A model generated the notes under the pieces. That model was not told the DNA's origin and did no database searches. It saw only the letters and a program-made list of their open reading frames with translations. A stretch of 64,000 nucleotides of DNA from contig NC_133024.1 in the NCBI RefSeq assembly GCF_048771995.1, positions 28,784,001 to 28,848,000 on the forward strand, written 5' to 3'. The position numbers and the translations under genes are program-made. Below, piece by piece: positions 35,190 to 49,200 of this stretch (position 1 is its first letter; each line of letters opens with the position of its first letter). This DNA is from Taeniopygia guttata. Its lineage: Eukaryota > Chordata > Aves > Passeriformes > Estrildidae.

Positions 35190-35615
35190 ACAAGGACAGG
35201 ACTGTCAAGCATGCAGTCCCACCTCCTATGGACAAGGAGAGCAAAGAAGCTCTATGATGGGTCAGCCAGCAGTCCAGTCATACCAGATGTGTCCATAGTG
35301 ATATGACAGTAATTTCAGTTTGTAGACCAGGAGCAGTATCCATGTCAGCTAGGCAGGTGGAAAGACTCCAGCAAAGCTACAGCACAGCTCAAGGAGAGAG
35401 CAAGGTTAACACCCATCTTAGAAGAAGCTCCTGAAATGAAAGGGGGTTGAGCCCTGCTGAGGCATCTCCCAGCAATCTGTTTTAAGGTCAGCCAGCTGTG
35501 CTGTGGAAGTTGGCTCTGAAACTCAGCAGCCAAAACCCCAAAAGCAGTGCAGAGCCCCTAATCGTATTCACCATAGCAGTACCTGGGAACTTTATCAATG
35601 AGTCCATCCCAGTCC
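35190..35615. repeat. Dispersed repeat family, copy 2 (right of TAS2R unit 3)
   Basis: Same orientation and same landmark order as the copy at 28,795-29,200, including GCACAGCTCAAGGAGAG and GTGGAAGTTGGCTCTGAAAC. Together the copies bracket TAS2R unit 3 at a spacing of about 6.4 kb. Confidence 0.68.
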
Positions 35616-38600
35616 CACCTTTTTATCATCTGGTGGTAAAATTAATTGTATCACAGTATTCAACACAAGTAGATTCCAAGAGCTTAACAAGGAAATCAGA
35701 ATTAACTGCCACAGTAGATGTGTAGCTAAGTACATAAAATAGCTCAGTAAATGTCTAGAGAATAAGTATACACTCTACAGCATTCTAATCTAGTTTACCA
35801 GGAGCACAGCCTGGTAAAAAATCAGATTAAGGAAAGTGATGATCTTCCTCAACACTTCTTAAGATGATATCTGGAATATTGCATCCAGTATTTGGGGGGA
35901 ATTCTATTTTTCTGGTGACTGGGCGCTACTGAATTTACACATAACACTAGGCTTAGGCTGACAACAAAGTTCTGGAAGACAGACTCACAATCCAAAATCA
36001 TTTTGGCAAGCTGGAGATGCAGGCTGATAAAACAGGGACAAATGCCTACAGATATGAATAAACACATGCATATATAAATTTCTGAAGAAAGCTGTAATAA
36101 AAATAAATGCCATGCTGAGAGATGCAACCAAAAATTTTTGTTTGTTGTATAAATTAAAGCATTGTACTCTTGTATGTAGCTCTAATTAAGTTGCATTGCA
36201 GAACTATAAAAATTGGAAGCGACAGTCTTTTTTAGTTTTGAAAGAAGACATCTACAAAAGGGCTAACAAACATGAAAAATAACTCTGAAGATACAGGAAT
36301 AAGCTATTCTTAAAGTGCATTGTGGACAGGGCAAGGAGTGGCTGGTTTCGTAATTACAAAGTGGTGTCCTTTTTACAATTAGTGTTGAAACTTAAAAAAA
36401 TCATGCAAGTTTTCATTGCAAACTTTTTAGAAGGGTTTGAACAACAAGCTTCTGCAGTGTCACAGGGAAAGTTGATCCTGCTTTGGAGAAGTGAATGAAA
36501 GCAAAGCTTATTCATCAAACTATATTGAAATCTACTAAAAGTTGACTTGTTTCCATTTCATCAGTCTGGGAGAAAATCTTTCCCAATTAATTTGGCTGTT
36601 TGGTGGACCAAAGTGTTTGGTACTTAATAATACCTCATAGTGACACAGGAAATTATTTAGTTCAATTCAAAATATGCCACATTGCTGGCCAGATGCAAAC
36701 AATTCCTCTTCATAGATGCACTGGCAAGTTTCCTGATTACTCAAAACCACATATTGCAACAGAATCAAAGATACAAATGGAACTTGAAATCTCCAGAATT
36801 ATAAGATTTAGTCTTAACTTCTGAAACACAGTGCAGTAACTGGAGATATGGAGATACTGAGGAGGAAGAAAAGGCTAAGAAGAGGAGACATAAAATGAAA
36901 TTGGTTGGAAATATGGAAGAACTTGAGGGTTCTGCTCAGAAGGATGAGGTAACTTCTTTTTTTAATATTTTTATTTCACAAGCATGACTTTGTGATATTG
37001 CAAAGTATATGAAGAGCTTTAGTATCTAAGTTGGATCTAAACCACAAATGAGGATAGCAGATTTGGGGGCTGAACCAAAGAGAATTTTTGTGACTGATGA
37101 CACTTCACTGTCTGGTTCACAGACGAAACGAATGGTAGATATTAAGGATGTACTTCAACAAAAAATACTTAAAAACAATACCAATGCTGATACCTTCCAA
37201 AGTATTTTGAATGGCCATGAAGTTAATATAATTTTGAGTTTAGCTGTATATGCTTCCATATAGTTTCTTGTTGCAGCATTACAATTAAAATACACATTTG
37301 GAGACATAAATCTGAGTTGTGGTCAAGTGGCTATTGCATTGTAACATACATGATTCAAGTGATTTTGCAGCAGAAGAATGTTATCTACATGTGAAATATA
37401 AATAATTCTGCTTGATAGACCCATAATCTCTGAAATTCAAGGCTGTTTTCACCTCACACATTGGCACACATAATTTGGGTTATAAGGCTTTGTTTTATTT
37501 TGCTGTCAACAAAGCATAGCAATTAGTCTGAGTTTTCCATAAGTAGGTACAACTCCACATCTCACACAAAGTTGTTTTTCATCTGAATTATATCTGTAGG
37601 GCTAATACATTAAAGCACAGGATATCGCTTTTATGTTATGAAATTCACCACTTTTGATTATGTTGCATATGAAAGGGTATTTTTGTTATGGTCATTTTTC
37701 ACAATCAGAATGGAGTTTTACAGGAATATCCCTTTAAATCAGCCGGTAAACAATTGTAAAAACAAAGCAGATAGCAAGCACTTCAGAGAGTCACAGAAAA
37801 TGGTTTTCTAGGATGTATTTTGGAAGGTGGTGCACTGTGAAGAAGCAAGAACAGAATTGATACACACTCAATTGTAAGAGAAGCCCTCTGGCATCTGGTG
37901 GACTCAGATATTTAATTTGCCTTAACATGCCTCCTCAGTAGAAGGCTGTGTGGCTGCTTATTCAGGGATTAGGCTTTTATTCTTTCTTGCTCTCCTTGAT
38001 GTTAAATAAATGCTTCAGAGGCTAGGACTTGTTTTTCTGAATGGAATACTATGCCTTATGGGTGTTTTGGAATGGTTTCACAGTGAATATCTAAATGCAT
38101 AAAGAGATATACAACTGCAAAAATATTTTTTAAATATCAGTCCTCACCCTGTTGCAGAGAAAAAAAAAAAAAATCAAGTTCTCACTAGTACAGTAGCTAC
38201 AAAAAAAAAACAAAACAAAAAACCCTACAAAATTTTAACAATAGCCTGAGGTGATATTCTAATTATGCTATTTATTCTTAGAGTTTGTGTCCAATGAGGC
38301 AACAAATGATATATTAAAGTAACACAGAAAATAATAGAAGACATTCATGTATGATAGGGTTATGACCAGGGAAACTCATGTACATTCCTGTAGGACAGGG
38401 AAAAACAAGGTGTTTTTTTTTTAGTTTCAACTTTAGTGGTTTTTGCCATTCTTATTTTCACTGCTTCTCCTGTCTTTCTTGCCTAATCTTCTTTACCCTC
38501 TTACCCTTCATTCTCAGACTTTCCTTTCCTAATACCTGAAACCAACTCCTTTTCTTTCCTGTCATCAAGGATACCCTTCCTGTCTACGTCCCAGTTCACA

Positions 38601-41600
38601 TATCTTGTATCCATTCTATCCACTGGGATCCCAGGTTTGAGTATAACCTCCCTTATGGGTTGACTGATGAATCTTCAATTTGAAGGACTCACAGAGGTCA
38701 GGCTATTCCTCTTTTTTTTCCCCATTGTCTTTAACAAATTCATCCAGGTAACTGAATTGCTACAGATTGAGCTAATCTGGGGTTACAAATTTAGGTTTCT
38801 CCTCTTGTTCCTTCCTCCTCTGAACCTAATGTGTATGAACTGGTGGTTGTGGTTAGAAGCATCAATGACTTTTCTGCCCTTTTTTTCTGAATAAAGATGT
38901 CCCAGAAAGCTGGAAGGACGGGTTGCCCAGGGAAGTGGGGAATGCCCCCTACTAGAAGTATTCAAGGCCTGGACAGAGATTAAGCAGCCTGACCATGGTG
39001 GCTTGGTTGAACTGGATGATTTTAAAAAGGTCCTTTCTAACTACATTCTGTGAGTCTTTGAGTTTGTGTACTGGTAGACTGATGCTAGATGAGAGAGCAA
39101 GTTTTTGGTGGATAAAAGGGTGAAAAGTTGCCATCTGTGTATGTGATTTGAAAGTGTCTGAGAGCACTTTTGCCGCAGAAGGGATCTCTCTCTGTCACCT
39201 GCAGGGTAGTGGGAACACTCTGCTGGATCCCTGACAGACAGCTCCAATTATGAGCTGTTTAAATTGAATTTATCCTGTCATCAGTCCTCCAATCTACAGT
39301 GGAATATTATGGCTCTCAGGCTGTCATGCCTCCAATTTTCTGAACTTCTTTAGTGAAGGAACAAGTGCTACAGTGTTCTGATGTCTTCAGACCAAATTTG
39401 TGCTTTTGATGGTTACTAAAATTATTACTAACCTTTAGCAGACAGTCTTTCATATCAAGGAGATTTTCTTTCATGTTGTTTTAATCTTCAGGTCACATTG
39501 CTCAGTAGTAGTACCACCAAGGACCATTTGAGGTAGAAGAGCTTGAATTAAACAAGTTTTTTTAAACCTAAGTGCAGTCACTTTTTAAGTGATAGCCTTT
39601 TCACAGGAGTTTTCAAGATGACCAGTGTCATTAACATTGCCTCACCATGTTTTTCTAATGCTCTTTTTAAAAGAGCAAACTTTCATGCAGTCTGTAATAC
39701 ATATATATTTTGAAAGGTTGAAGATGGAATATCAATCCATGAAGCAAAACTTCAGTCTACCAAACTGTTGTAGTGAAATTTACTATTCACATGATGTAGA
39801 AGATTAAAGTCCCAATTAAATTTCACTTCAGGACATATATTAGAAAAATAATTTGCTGAAATCTGCTTTTGATTCCAAACCATTTGAAATACTAACCATT
39901 TTAAATTACCATAAGAAATACTTGAAACAACATCTGTCAAATGCACACCAACACACTTAATATGTCCATATTTCCTTGAATCATATGTTTATTTAATTCT
40001 AAGAGGTATCTAAAAGATAATTGCTGTTCAACAGTTTTATGTGTAACAGCTGGAAGGCATGCTGAACATTATATTTTTTTCAATGTGCTGATCATTGTTA
40101 GATTTGGAAGAAGATAATGCACTGTATAGAGGAGAGAAAGTGTCTGTCACAGAGAAAAAAGCCAGAGGTTCTCTTACTAATTTGTGGACTCAAGGGAGCA
40201 GAGCTGTCATATGTGCCTTAAAGATAAGAAGGGAATGAGTTGATAAGGATTACTTGTGACGTCTTCTCCCTCCCTGCCCTCCCTCCCTCCCCCAAGCCCT
40301 CTTCCTGCTTCTGTAATTAGAAAAAATTTACAGGGAAACTTTTTGTCTTTGCTTTCTGTAAGTGCTAAAAGTGTCTTCAAAGAAACCTACATGCTAACAG
40401 GAAAAACAACAGCACCATTTTCATGTATATGTGAATGCTTCATGCATTCAGCTCTGAAGGTGCCCAAAGCTCTACAAGTTATATATTCAAAACCCCATCA
40501 GAATATTTACAATGGCATCATGCAATCCTCTCCAAGGTAGTGATTTTTCAAGGCCTAAATATATATACAGACTGTCGCTTTCAGATAGAAAGTGCTACTG
40601 TCCTGTGCCACATAATCTGAAAGAAATTTCCATACTTAATTTGTGATGTGGAAAATGTAAGATATGGTTCACTGCCTTATTGCTACCAAATGCAAATATG
40701 CTCTATTCTTACCTTAACAGATGCAAGAAACTCTGCTTAAAAATATACATACAGTGTCTGAATTATTTTGCAACAACTAATAACCACAGCCAAACAGATT
40801 TTTCTGAAGTGTGGATCATATAATTTCAGATTAAATATGTCTTATACCTGGATATCTCAGCCCATAGTCACAGAGGGAGCATCAATGTGAAATAAATCCA
40901 CATTTTTTCCAATGAGATACACAAATTTTGGAATAAATAAAAGTTTTAACGACTTAATTCTCTCCATAACAGCTCAACTTTGCTACTGAATTACTGAACA
41001 AACTCAAAACCCTATGTCCATTACAGCAGAATACTACCCAGGAGCATACTTTTCCAGAACAGTATTGAGAATCCAACAATAATGTCTATTAGATCCAGTA
41101 CATGATGTTACTATGGTATGTCATGCCTTCCGAGAAGAAATAACACCACCACACTAGATCTTGCAAGGCAGCTTTCTCAGCATCACAGCACCCCTGAAAC
41201 ATGTTCTAATTCAAAGAACTGTGCTCTTCAACGAGAAAGAGAGGGTTTCTCAGGTTGCCTTTCCTGAAACATCCCACGCACTCTTGAAATGAAGATGTGA
41301 TCCATCGACTTTTCAGGATGTGTCCTTATTAGCTGGCAAGTCTGGTAAAAATTGTCTGTACATACACATTCAAATAATTTCTAGATAGTGTGTGTGGGAC
41401 AATCCATGTGTTGTGGCAATAATTATGTGGTAAAATTTCATTTTATCAAGAGGAAATGAGAATACCTGTTTAATAGATACTGGTATATGAAACGACGTTA
41501 GTGGCAATCATATCCTCCCAGCATATTGACCAAAGGCTTTTTTTTGTCTTCTCAAGTGTCATTTTAAAAGTGAATACTTCAGCCAAGGTTTTATTATTTG

Positions 41601-43146
41601 CTTTAATTTTATTACATCGACTTCAAAATCATCATAACCATTTTATAATCAAAAAAAAGGTAATAAATTCCTTGCCCAGGTAAATTTTAAAACTTAGATA
41701 GTGTTCATAGAGAAAAGAGAAATAAAATTTACTTCATTACATAAAGCTTGGCAGCTGTTAGATGCTGTAATGAAGGTATAAGAGTTCAGATACAGTTAAG
41801 ACAGATAAATAAACTGAATATTGTAATGAACAAATTTGTCCAGATAGTATACAAAGATATCTTCACTGTGAGATCTCAACTGTGACTAACAAATGACTGT
41901 TTTGTTGCTTTCATTAAGTCAAATCTCAATCAATTTATGAGAGAGGTATTTGCAAAATGGATTCTGATGTTAAAGTGAAGTGACACACTGCAAGGAAAGA
42001 AAGATCAGTAGGGATCTTTTTGTCAGTATGCAAGGACTTTCTTGCTGTATTTAGAGCTGTTTGGCAAATATAGAAATATATAGCTACCAGTAACCTGAAT
42101 GCTGAAAAGAACTGGGAGTAAGTAACTGGTTGCAGCCACATAAGAAATCTGTTATGATAGTAAAGTGTTAAATTATGCAAGCAGTACAGAAATAGGGAAA
42201 AATCAGGTTGATAGGAGCTCTGAATGACTGAACAGATATCAAATTATCTTCAGACTAGTGAACCAATATATCAAATTCTCCTCAGAGACTTGCAGCTTGG
42301 GGAGGCAAACAGTCCTGTCCTGGTATTCTGCTTGTTTCAAGCACTGTGGAAGCTGACACCAAGACGGTCACCACTACCTCTCTCAGCTCACAGCTGCCAA
42401 TTGAGAAGGTCTCAAGTCTCAATGTCTTGCTCTCCTATTCAGTTTTTAATGTCTCAGAGAAATAATCTAGGTTCCTAGTCTTCAAAGTAGAGAAATTTCC
42501 CTCCCAAATCTTCACAATGTTCCTCCTTAAAAAAGCAAAGGCACACAGGCTGGCCATTTTCCAAGAAGAACAACTGTAAATAGAATCAGTAATTAATGAA
42601 TTCTTTTTTCTATACCTCCTAATGGGAAAGAGAAAAAGTCAGATGTGTTCACCCCTTGAATGGACATTAAGGTGCAGATGAGAGAGCAAGAGCAAGAAGC
42701 AAGTCAGCACCTTGGCCTTTCCTCGTGGGAGGAGGAGCACTAGGATCCCTAGCCCACACTATCTAGCAATAGGCAGAAGCCTGCGGGCCCCAAGGCAGCA
42801 GCAGGTTGAAACAGGCTAGTGGCAGGGAGAATATCAGACCAAAACAGGCTTGTTGGGTGGGCAGGATAGTGAGGCTGCTGGAGAGAAAAGAAACAGCAAA
42901 TAGCTCAGAAGAGTCTGAAGGAGATAGAGAATCACATACTACTCTTCAAAAAGATTTCAGTGGAGCTCCAAGAGACAGAAAGGCAGGTGGGTCACAGACA
43001 CACAGAAGGGGAAAAAATATCGTTTTATAAGAAGTAGAGGTGTTAGGAAGGTGGGTGGAGAGTTGCAAAAACATCATTTCCCTCCCTCCCATTTTCTCTA
43101 AGGGTGTTTGTCTCTGAGCTTTTCCTCTCACTTCTCCTCCGCACAG
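35616..43146. other. Intergenic DNA upstream of KEL
   Basis: A long AT-rich stretch without supported genes. It should contain KEL exon 1 and promoter, which I could not place. One consensus GATA-factor motif (AGATAG) is at 42,922-42,927. A-rich tracts occur at 38,160-38,225. A CR1 tail at 38,905-39,060 is the only clear mobile element. Confidence 0.4.
38905..39060 (+). mobile_element. CR1 LINE 3' end fragment
   Basis: The order 'gaaagctgg', GGTTGCCCAGGGAAGTGG, 'agtattcaaggcctgga' and a terminal 'ctttctaactacattctgtg' follows the sense 3' end of avian CR1. About 155 bp, 5'-truncated. Confidence 0.87.
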
Positions 43147-43299
43147 CAAACAGTCAAGCTGGAAAGAAGAGATTGTCTCCAAACTCAGAAGAGTGCATGG
43201 GCACAGGAGACTGATAGCAGCCAAGTAAACAGAGTTCACAACTGTGGTAGCCGCAGGAGCAAAGACTGCTCAGTGACAAGCATGAGCACTGTTCCACAG
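43147..43299 (+). CDS. KEL: KEL exon 2, cytoplasmic tail; possible start at 43,282
   Basis: A pyrimidine-rich tract ending CCGCACAG gives a strong acceptor before 43,147, and CAG|GTAAGA gives the donor. The exon is open throughout in phase 0 ([18 protein letters not shown]...). Human exon 1 is known to encode only the initiator Met, so the full exon may be coding. The only ATG in frame is at 43,282 (MSTVPQ, A at -3), which would leave a cytoplasmic tail of about 25 residues. Confidence 0.65.
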
Positions 43300-46200
43300 G
43301 TAAGAAAATGGGTCTGTCTTGCAATCTGCTGAGGGACCTTTGTTGCACACCTTTCTTTTCCTTCCCCTTTCATAGCTACACTGCTTATTGCCTTGGGGGA
43401 CTGAGGTAGTTGAGTTTTTGACAGTTTGTATCTAGAATGGTCTTGTCCGGGTCTCAGAATTAATGATTTGGGATATGGTGTGATGATTTAGGGGTTCTTG
43501 CCCTTCCCGTTAGTCACCCTAATGGCCATTCTGAGAACTGTTTGAAGCACTGACCAACAAGTAATAATAATAATAGTAAAACTATTAGTAGTTGTAATAA
43601 TGATAATAACAACAATAATAAAAATAATAATGACGTCTTTTATTCTATCTCCATTTTTTTTGGCAAGGTATGATAAAAAAGTACTTACACTGAAATGTGC
43701 AGTTCCCCCCCACAAATAGTTGTGGATAAGCAAGGCATAGTTTTTGGAATGTGAGAATGACATGGTGAGCCTAATTGCTTCCCATGTAGTGTGGTGTCCT
43801 TTTTCTGCTTTGATGTCTTATGTAAATAGCTAGCAAAGTCTTAATTGGATATTTACAGACAAATTGCACTGAACTGAACTGTTAGCTCAAGGTTGCTAAA
43901 AAAGTACAAAACATTCAAGGGCAACAGAGATAAGTGAAGTGTTTTATGTTACTAAATAATAAAAACACTGAAATGTGTGTTGTTCTTACATTGAGATCTG
44001 TTCAGTGTGACTGTGACTGTAATGCAAACAGTCACTTCTATTTATCTTGTCTGCATTTTCATAGTTGAAGAATTTGCAGAAATGTTTGTTTTGTATATCC
44101 ATTCCCAAATTTCTGTGTGATGAAGATCAAACCATAATCATAATTTTAGTTGTTTGCCATGGTTTTGCTTTGCAATTTTAGCACTCCAGAATACAATTCA
44201 GCAATATTTCTGTTTCATATTTCATGTGAGCAGGTATTCTATTTCAAACACAGGCTACTTGTTTCTCAAGTGGCATTTAATGGGTTCCATTTATGTGCTT
44301 AAATAATTTGCTGACAAAAGATAAACTTTAGAAAATTAAGGTTTTTGTGATATTGGGGTATTGGTCTGAAAATATGCCATCCATGTGAGTAATGTGGTAA
44401 ACATGATTTGGGTAAAGCCAAAGTCAGTAATTCATGAATAATTTACTGGCTGAAAAACAATACTCCTAACATTACCTGGTAAATAGTTATGAAAAATAAG
44501 TTCAGCTCTCTCTTCCTTTGATCTCTTTTTTAAAATTTCTTTTATTTTCATGAAACTAGATGCTCCTTTTCCTGTAATATAATTTAAAACTGTGAAAATT
44601 GAAGGTGAGAAAGAATTAGGTAGAGTGTCTTTAACCTCCCTCACAATTCAGGAATAGCTCACAAACAGAAAGAAGGAGATGCTCAAGGAAAATCAAATTC
44701 TTTGGCTGATTTAGTTGTATCAAACAGTTCTTGCTTTAGTGATAACAGTACTTGTCATGCTATCCCAAGTCATGCTTGTGTTTGAGTTAGATGATACACA
44801 TAGTACATTAATTTAAAGTAATAAATTTTTATAATTTACAGCTATTAGAATTCATCTTTTAATGATTTTACAGCCATTTGTTCTCACTTAGCTATAGTGA
44901 AGCCATTTAAATTTGAGCATTTGCACATGCTTAAAAACATGAAAGAACTGAAACTGTACTGAAAATTGCATTCATCTTTATGCTAATACTGATTATTCTT
45001 GTCACCCATAAGTGAGGCCTATAAGGAAAAACCCTGTCAGAGGTTGAATCTTTTTATCCTTTTCCACTGGCTTGTTCAAACCATTCACTTGTATCTTTGT
45101 ATGGAGCCAGCTGGATGAAGTAACCTAGCCTCAAAACATACCACAATAAAGTGCTGCTGCTTCCTGTAAGCTATGTAATGCTCCTGTATCCTGTGCTCTG
45201 GGAGTGTTGTATGCCATCTCTGGGTCCATCTAATTACATCCACACCTCTGCCTTGCCCAAGAATAGCTGGCTTAGGAAGAGGTCTCTATTTTAGTGCCTG
45301 TGAACCACTTAATCCATTGTGGCACAAAAATGAAATTCTGGTCAGGATCTGTGTAAGAGTACTGAAAAAGCAGTATTTGTTTGTCTAGATTTGTTTAAGC
45401 TGTTGTCATGAAAAGACATAAAGGAGAACTAAATATGACTGCCCTCCTCTTTTTTCTCTGTTTATGTAGGTCCACAGTTTCTCTCGAATCCCGCCCCATT
45501 TACAGAAGCAAGGTTAGAAAGGCATTTATTATGGAAGATGAAGCATTTCAAGAACAATTTTTATGCTTATGGTTCACATACAGACCATAATCCTGTTTCT
45601 ATGTAGAGGTCCACAACCAGTTCCCACTCCCCTGTCATTTCTTTTGTGCTATGTTATTATTTGGGCATGCTGCTCTCAGCCAAGTACTTCTCAAATTGTT
45701 TCTTAATGGAGATTTGAGGGGGGCAGTGCTCTTTCTCTTAGAGATTTTAAAAAATCTGTTATTTGATGCATTTTGCATTTCAAAATAAACATCATGCATG
45801 GACCTGAAATAGACTGACTGTTAACCAACAATTCATAAGAAATTGCACCAGCAGCCTTGAAATGCCAGTTTCTTGTTAGTATCTCCACAGTCATGCCATT
45901 TATGAGTCAAAAGAGAGAAACAGATGTCTTCTGATGACATGAAACCAAATAATTGCAAAATTATTATTATTTCATGGTAGGAGTAGGCCAGATTTTCCAT
46001 GTGAAAAACAAGAAGTTTATTGCAGCAGAGAAGTCAGGAGAATTGTGGATGTAAATCATTCGCTCTTTCCTAAATGGTCAGAGAAGAAGGCTTGCATGCC
46101 AAAGAACAGTGTTTAGATTTCCTTTATCAGCTAAACTAATTTTCTTTCACTCAGTCCCCTGCCATACTGTTGTGACACTTTCGCTCTTACTCCAGGAGTA

Positions 46201-49200
46201 AAACAAGTGTTTTGCTATGGGGACTTATGAAAGGAATTTGGAGTTCCTCCTTTGTAGTTTGTACACTGTACTTTGCCAGTATGATGATGCCAGTGTCTAG
46301 CATCTTCTAATGTCACTTGTACATACTTGCTCTCCATTTGGTTATTCTGTATCCTTCCTGAAAAAGTCAGGAGAATAGGATTTTAAAGGAGAAAAGCATT
46401 AGGCATTCAACTTTTGTTAGTAATTTCCAGGAGTCAATTAAGCCTTTGAGAGGCTTTTTTTTGAGACTGAATAAAATTCACGTTTGAAAGATTATAAAAT
46501 TATGAGTCTGTTTTTCTATTGCTTATTTTTGTTTTCCCTTCTATTAATGTTTTTGTGCAGAAGTTGTACATAGTATATTAGTCCAGATGATTAAGAGCAG
46601 ACTCATTCATTTCCTTAATGCTCCCTTAGGCGAAGGGGCATGTACTGTGACATACTTAATTCCTGTAAGATTTTGCTCCATTTCTTGTGATTTTTGTCAA
46701 GATCCATGTTTCCTGGTTTTGTGGCAAAGAACATAGCTACCGAGAGTAGTGACAAATGCAGTTTAGCTGCTGCATGTAAGGGAGCAGCCAAGGCAGAAGA
46801 GAGATGACAATCTGAAACCTGAGACTCATAGCACAACAGGCAAGAAGCAATGATTTAAAAAGCAAGGTGTGCTCCCCCCAGCCTGAAGGCGTAAGGTAGG
46901 CCTGGTGACAGTGCCCAGAGTCAACCAAGAGTGTAGATTTCCAGTCAAGTCCCTTGTGAGGAGGCAGCTCTGAGGGCAAACCTGAAGAATCAAGGCTTTA
47001 GGTGACGGTCAATATCCAGATCGATGGGATGCCTGTCCAGGGAAAGGCATGACTGCCATTGCAGCAAAGTTCAGATGGAGACAGCACAGGAGAGTGCAGA
47101 CGGCCAAGTGAAGAAGTGGGCATGTGCACTAAGGCTGCTCCTTGCCTTTCCTCAAAGAGCTCCAAGGCCTGACAAGTTTTCTCAAACAGATTTCTCTTAT
47201 CAAAGAATCAAGATAGAACAGGAAGCTGAACTTGAACCTGTGGGGACAGTACAGGTCAGGCCAGGCCCTGACAGTGACATGTAGGACTCTCCCAACAGCA
47301 CTTCCATCAGCTTTCACAGCTGTGAGATTTTTCTCCCTGTTTGCTACAGCTGAGGTTTTCCATTATCCTCTGGCTTTTTCCCCTCTTCTGCCTCCCTTTT
47401 CTCACTGTATACTCCTATTCAGTCATTTCACTTTTTTTTTCAATTCTTTCCCTTTCCTTATATATCACCAACATGCATTCCTGTGTCTGTTCTTTCATAA
47501 ACTGTTGTTCTCCAGTCTTATGTAGATCAAAGTATGCAGAAGGAGAGAAAATGTCATATTATCTAACTGTATCCAGGTAGATGTTAGTTGTGTATCCTAA
47601 GATAGTCATCTGGCTTCCTTTGCAGCCAACAGAGAAAAGGACAAATAACTCTGGAGAATGCTTCAGTTCATCCTAAAACAGATACCTAAAACAAAAGGTG
47701 TACCCATTAGGTCCCTAGCCTGTTCCATGGACTGAAAATACACACCTAGATTATGAAAAAAACTAAATTTAAATGACATAAAACCTGTCTCTATATAAGA
47801 TCTTCTCAGCGATTTACAGCTTACTCCAGTTTGTAGAATAGAACAAATATTTTCTCTCACTTGAATTGGACTAGAGGGCTTTGGATGCACTTTATTTCTT
47901 GAGGAGAGATCTGAAATTAGTGCTCATATTGCCAGACTCTGGCAGAATAAAGAACCACCAGTCCTAGCCGTCCTATTATTAGCTTTATAGACTCAAAAAT
48001 GCTTTGATATCTTCAGGAGGTATATGCAAGGTGGTTTCATAAACCAGAATGAACCATGGAGGGACAAGTCTTCTCATAGCAAGCTGGATTTTCAATGAGT
48101 AATTCATAACACTGTGCAACAGTTATTGCTTGAAAAAACAGAGAAATGAAGAAAATGAGAAAGCCCATGGGAATACAGTCATGTAGATGACTTGGATGAC
48201 TATTGGTGTTTTAGCACTAGTCCTGTGAACGATTTTCTGGTAGGTTAGGTGGGAGATGGAGTATGTTATTAGTGCTAACTTTAATATGAATTTTTCTTTC
48301 TTGATTTTTTTCTGTCTCTTCAGACCTGTGACCAGGAGCTGAGAACAGGTGCAAAGAAAGAACGATGCCTTCAGGGGAAAAGCCTACTTCTGTGTGCACT
48401 TCTTCTCAGTACTCTCCTTGGCTTTACATTGCTTATCATCTACCTCATGATGACTTGTGCTCTAGGTATAATATATTTTCCATTCTTCCTCATCCACCCC
48501 ATTTTTAAGATCCCTTTCTCTCTTACCTGCCTCCAATGTGTTTTAAGCTTAACATCAGTATTAAGAACCAGACTTTCAGACTTTCCAGGAATCATAATAC
48601 CTTTTGTCAAAAAGGTACATTTGTTTTCCTCTTCCTTAAGTCACAGTGGGGAGAGATCCTCCACATCTGTCCTTCTCTGCCTGATATTTAATATGCCTGA
48701 GCCCAGTTTGAGGCAGAAAATATTATATTGTTTTGCACCTCATCAATGTATTCTGCTCTATCTGTAGTCAAGAAACTGAACTAGATCTGAGACTTGGAGC
48801 ACCTCATTTGCCTTTCCATATCTGACAAGTCTAGTCCTGGTTTTCTAGCACAAATCAGTGCAGTCATAGAGTAAAAGCAAAAGTCAGAGTTTCTTGCTAA
48901 TGGAGAAGCTGTGAGTATAGACTACAAACATTAATTTGCCTTCCAAATTCACTAAAGAACTATCTGCAGAATGGTCCATGTGAATATCTCAGCATATGGA
49001 AAGCTCAATACAGAAGGTACATTTATATTGGTGGATACAGACATTCCCTGCCCAAAAATAAGCACTGTTGGATCTTTACCTAGCTGTTTTCTTTACTTTT
49101 TGTTGTATGTTAGAGACTGCAGAGACCAAGGAAAATCTGTTTAGATCTAGTCCATTTCTACTCTGCCTACCTTTTCCCATGTCAACTTTGAAACCATAGT

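Noticed and set aside
37048-37263. Open frame of 71 codons upstream of KEL
   Set aside because: Short, AT-rich surroundings, no domain, and no splice sites that join it to KEL.
45470-45512. Possible extra KEL exon of 43 bp with AG and GT borders
   Set aside because: It would put exon 3 out of frame, while exon 2 joins exon 3 directly in phase 0.
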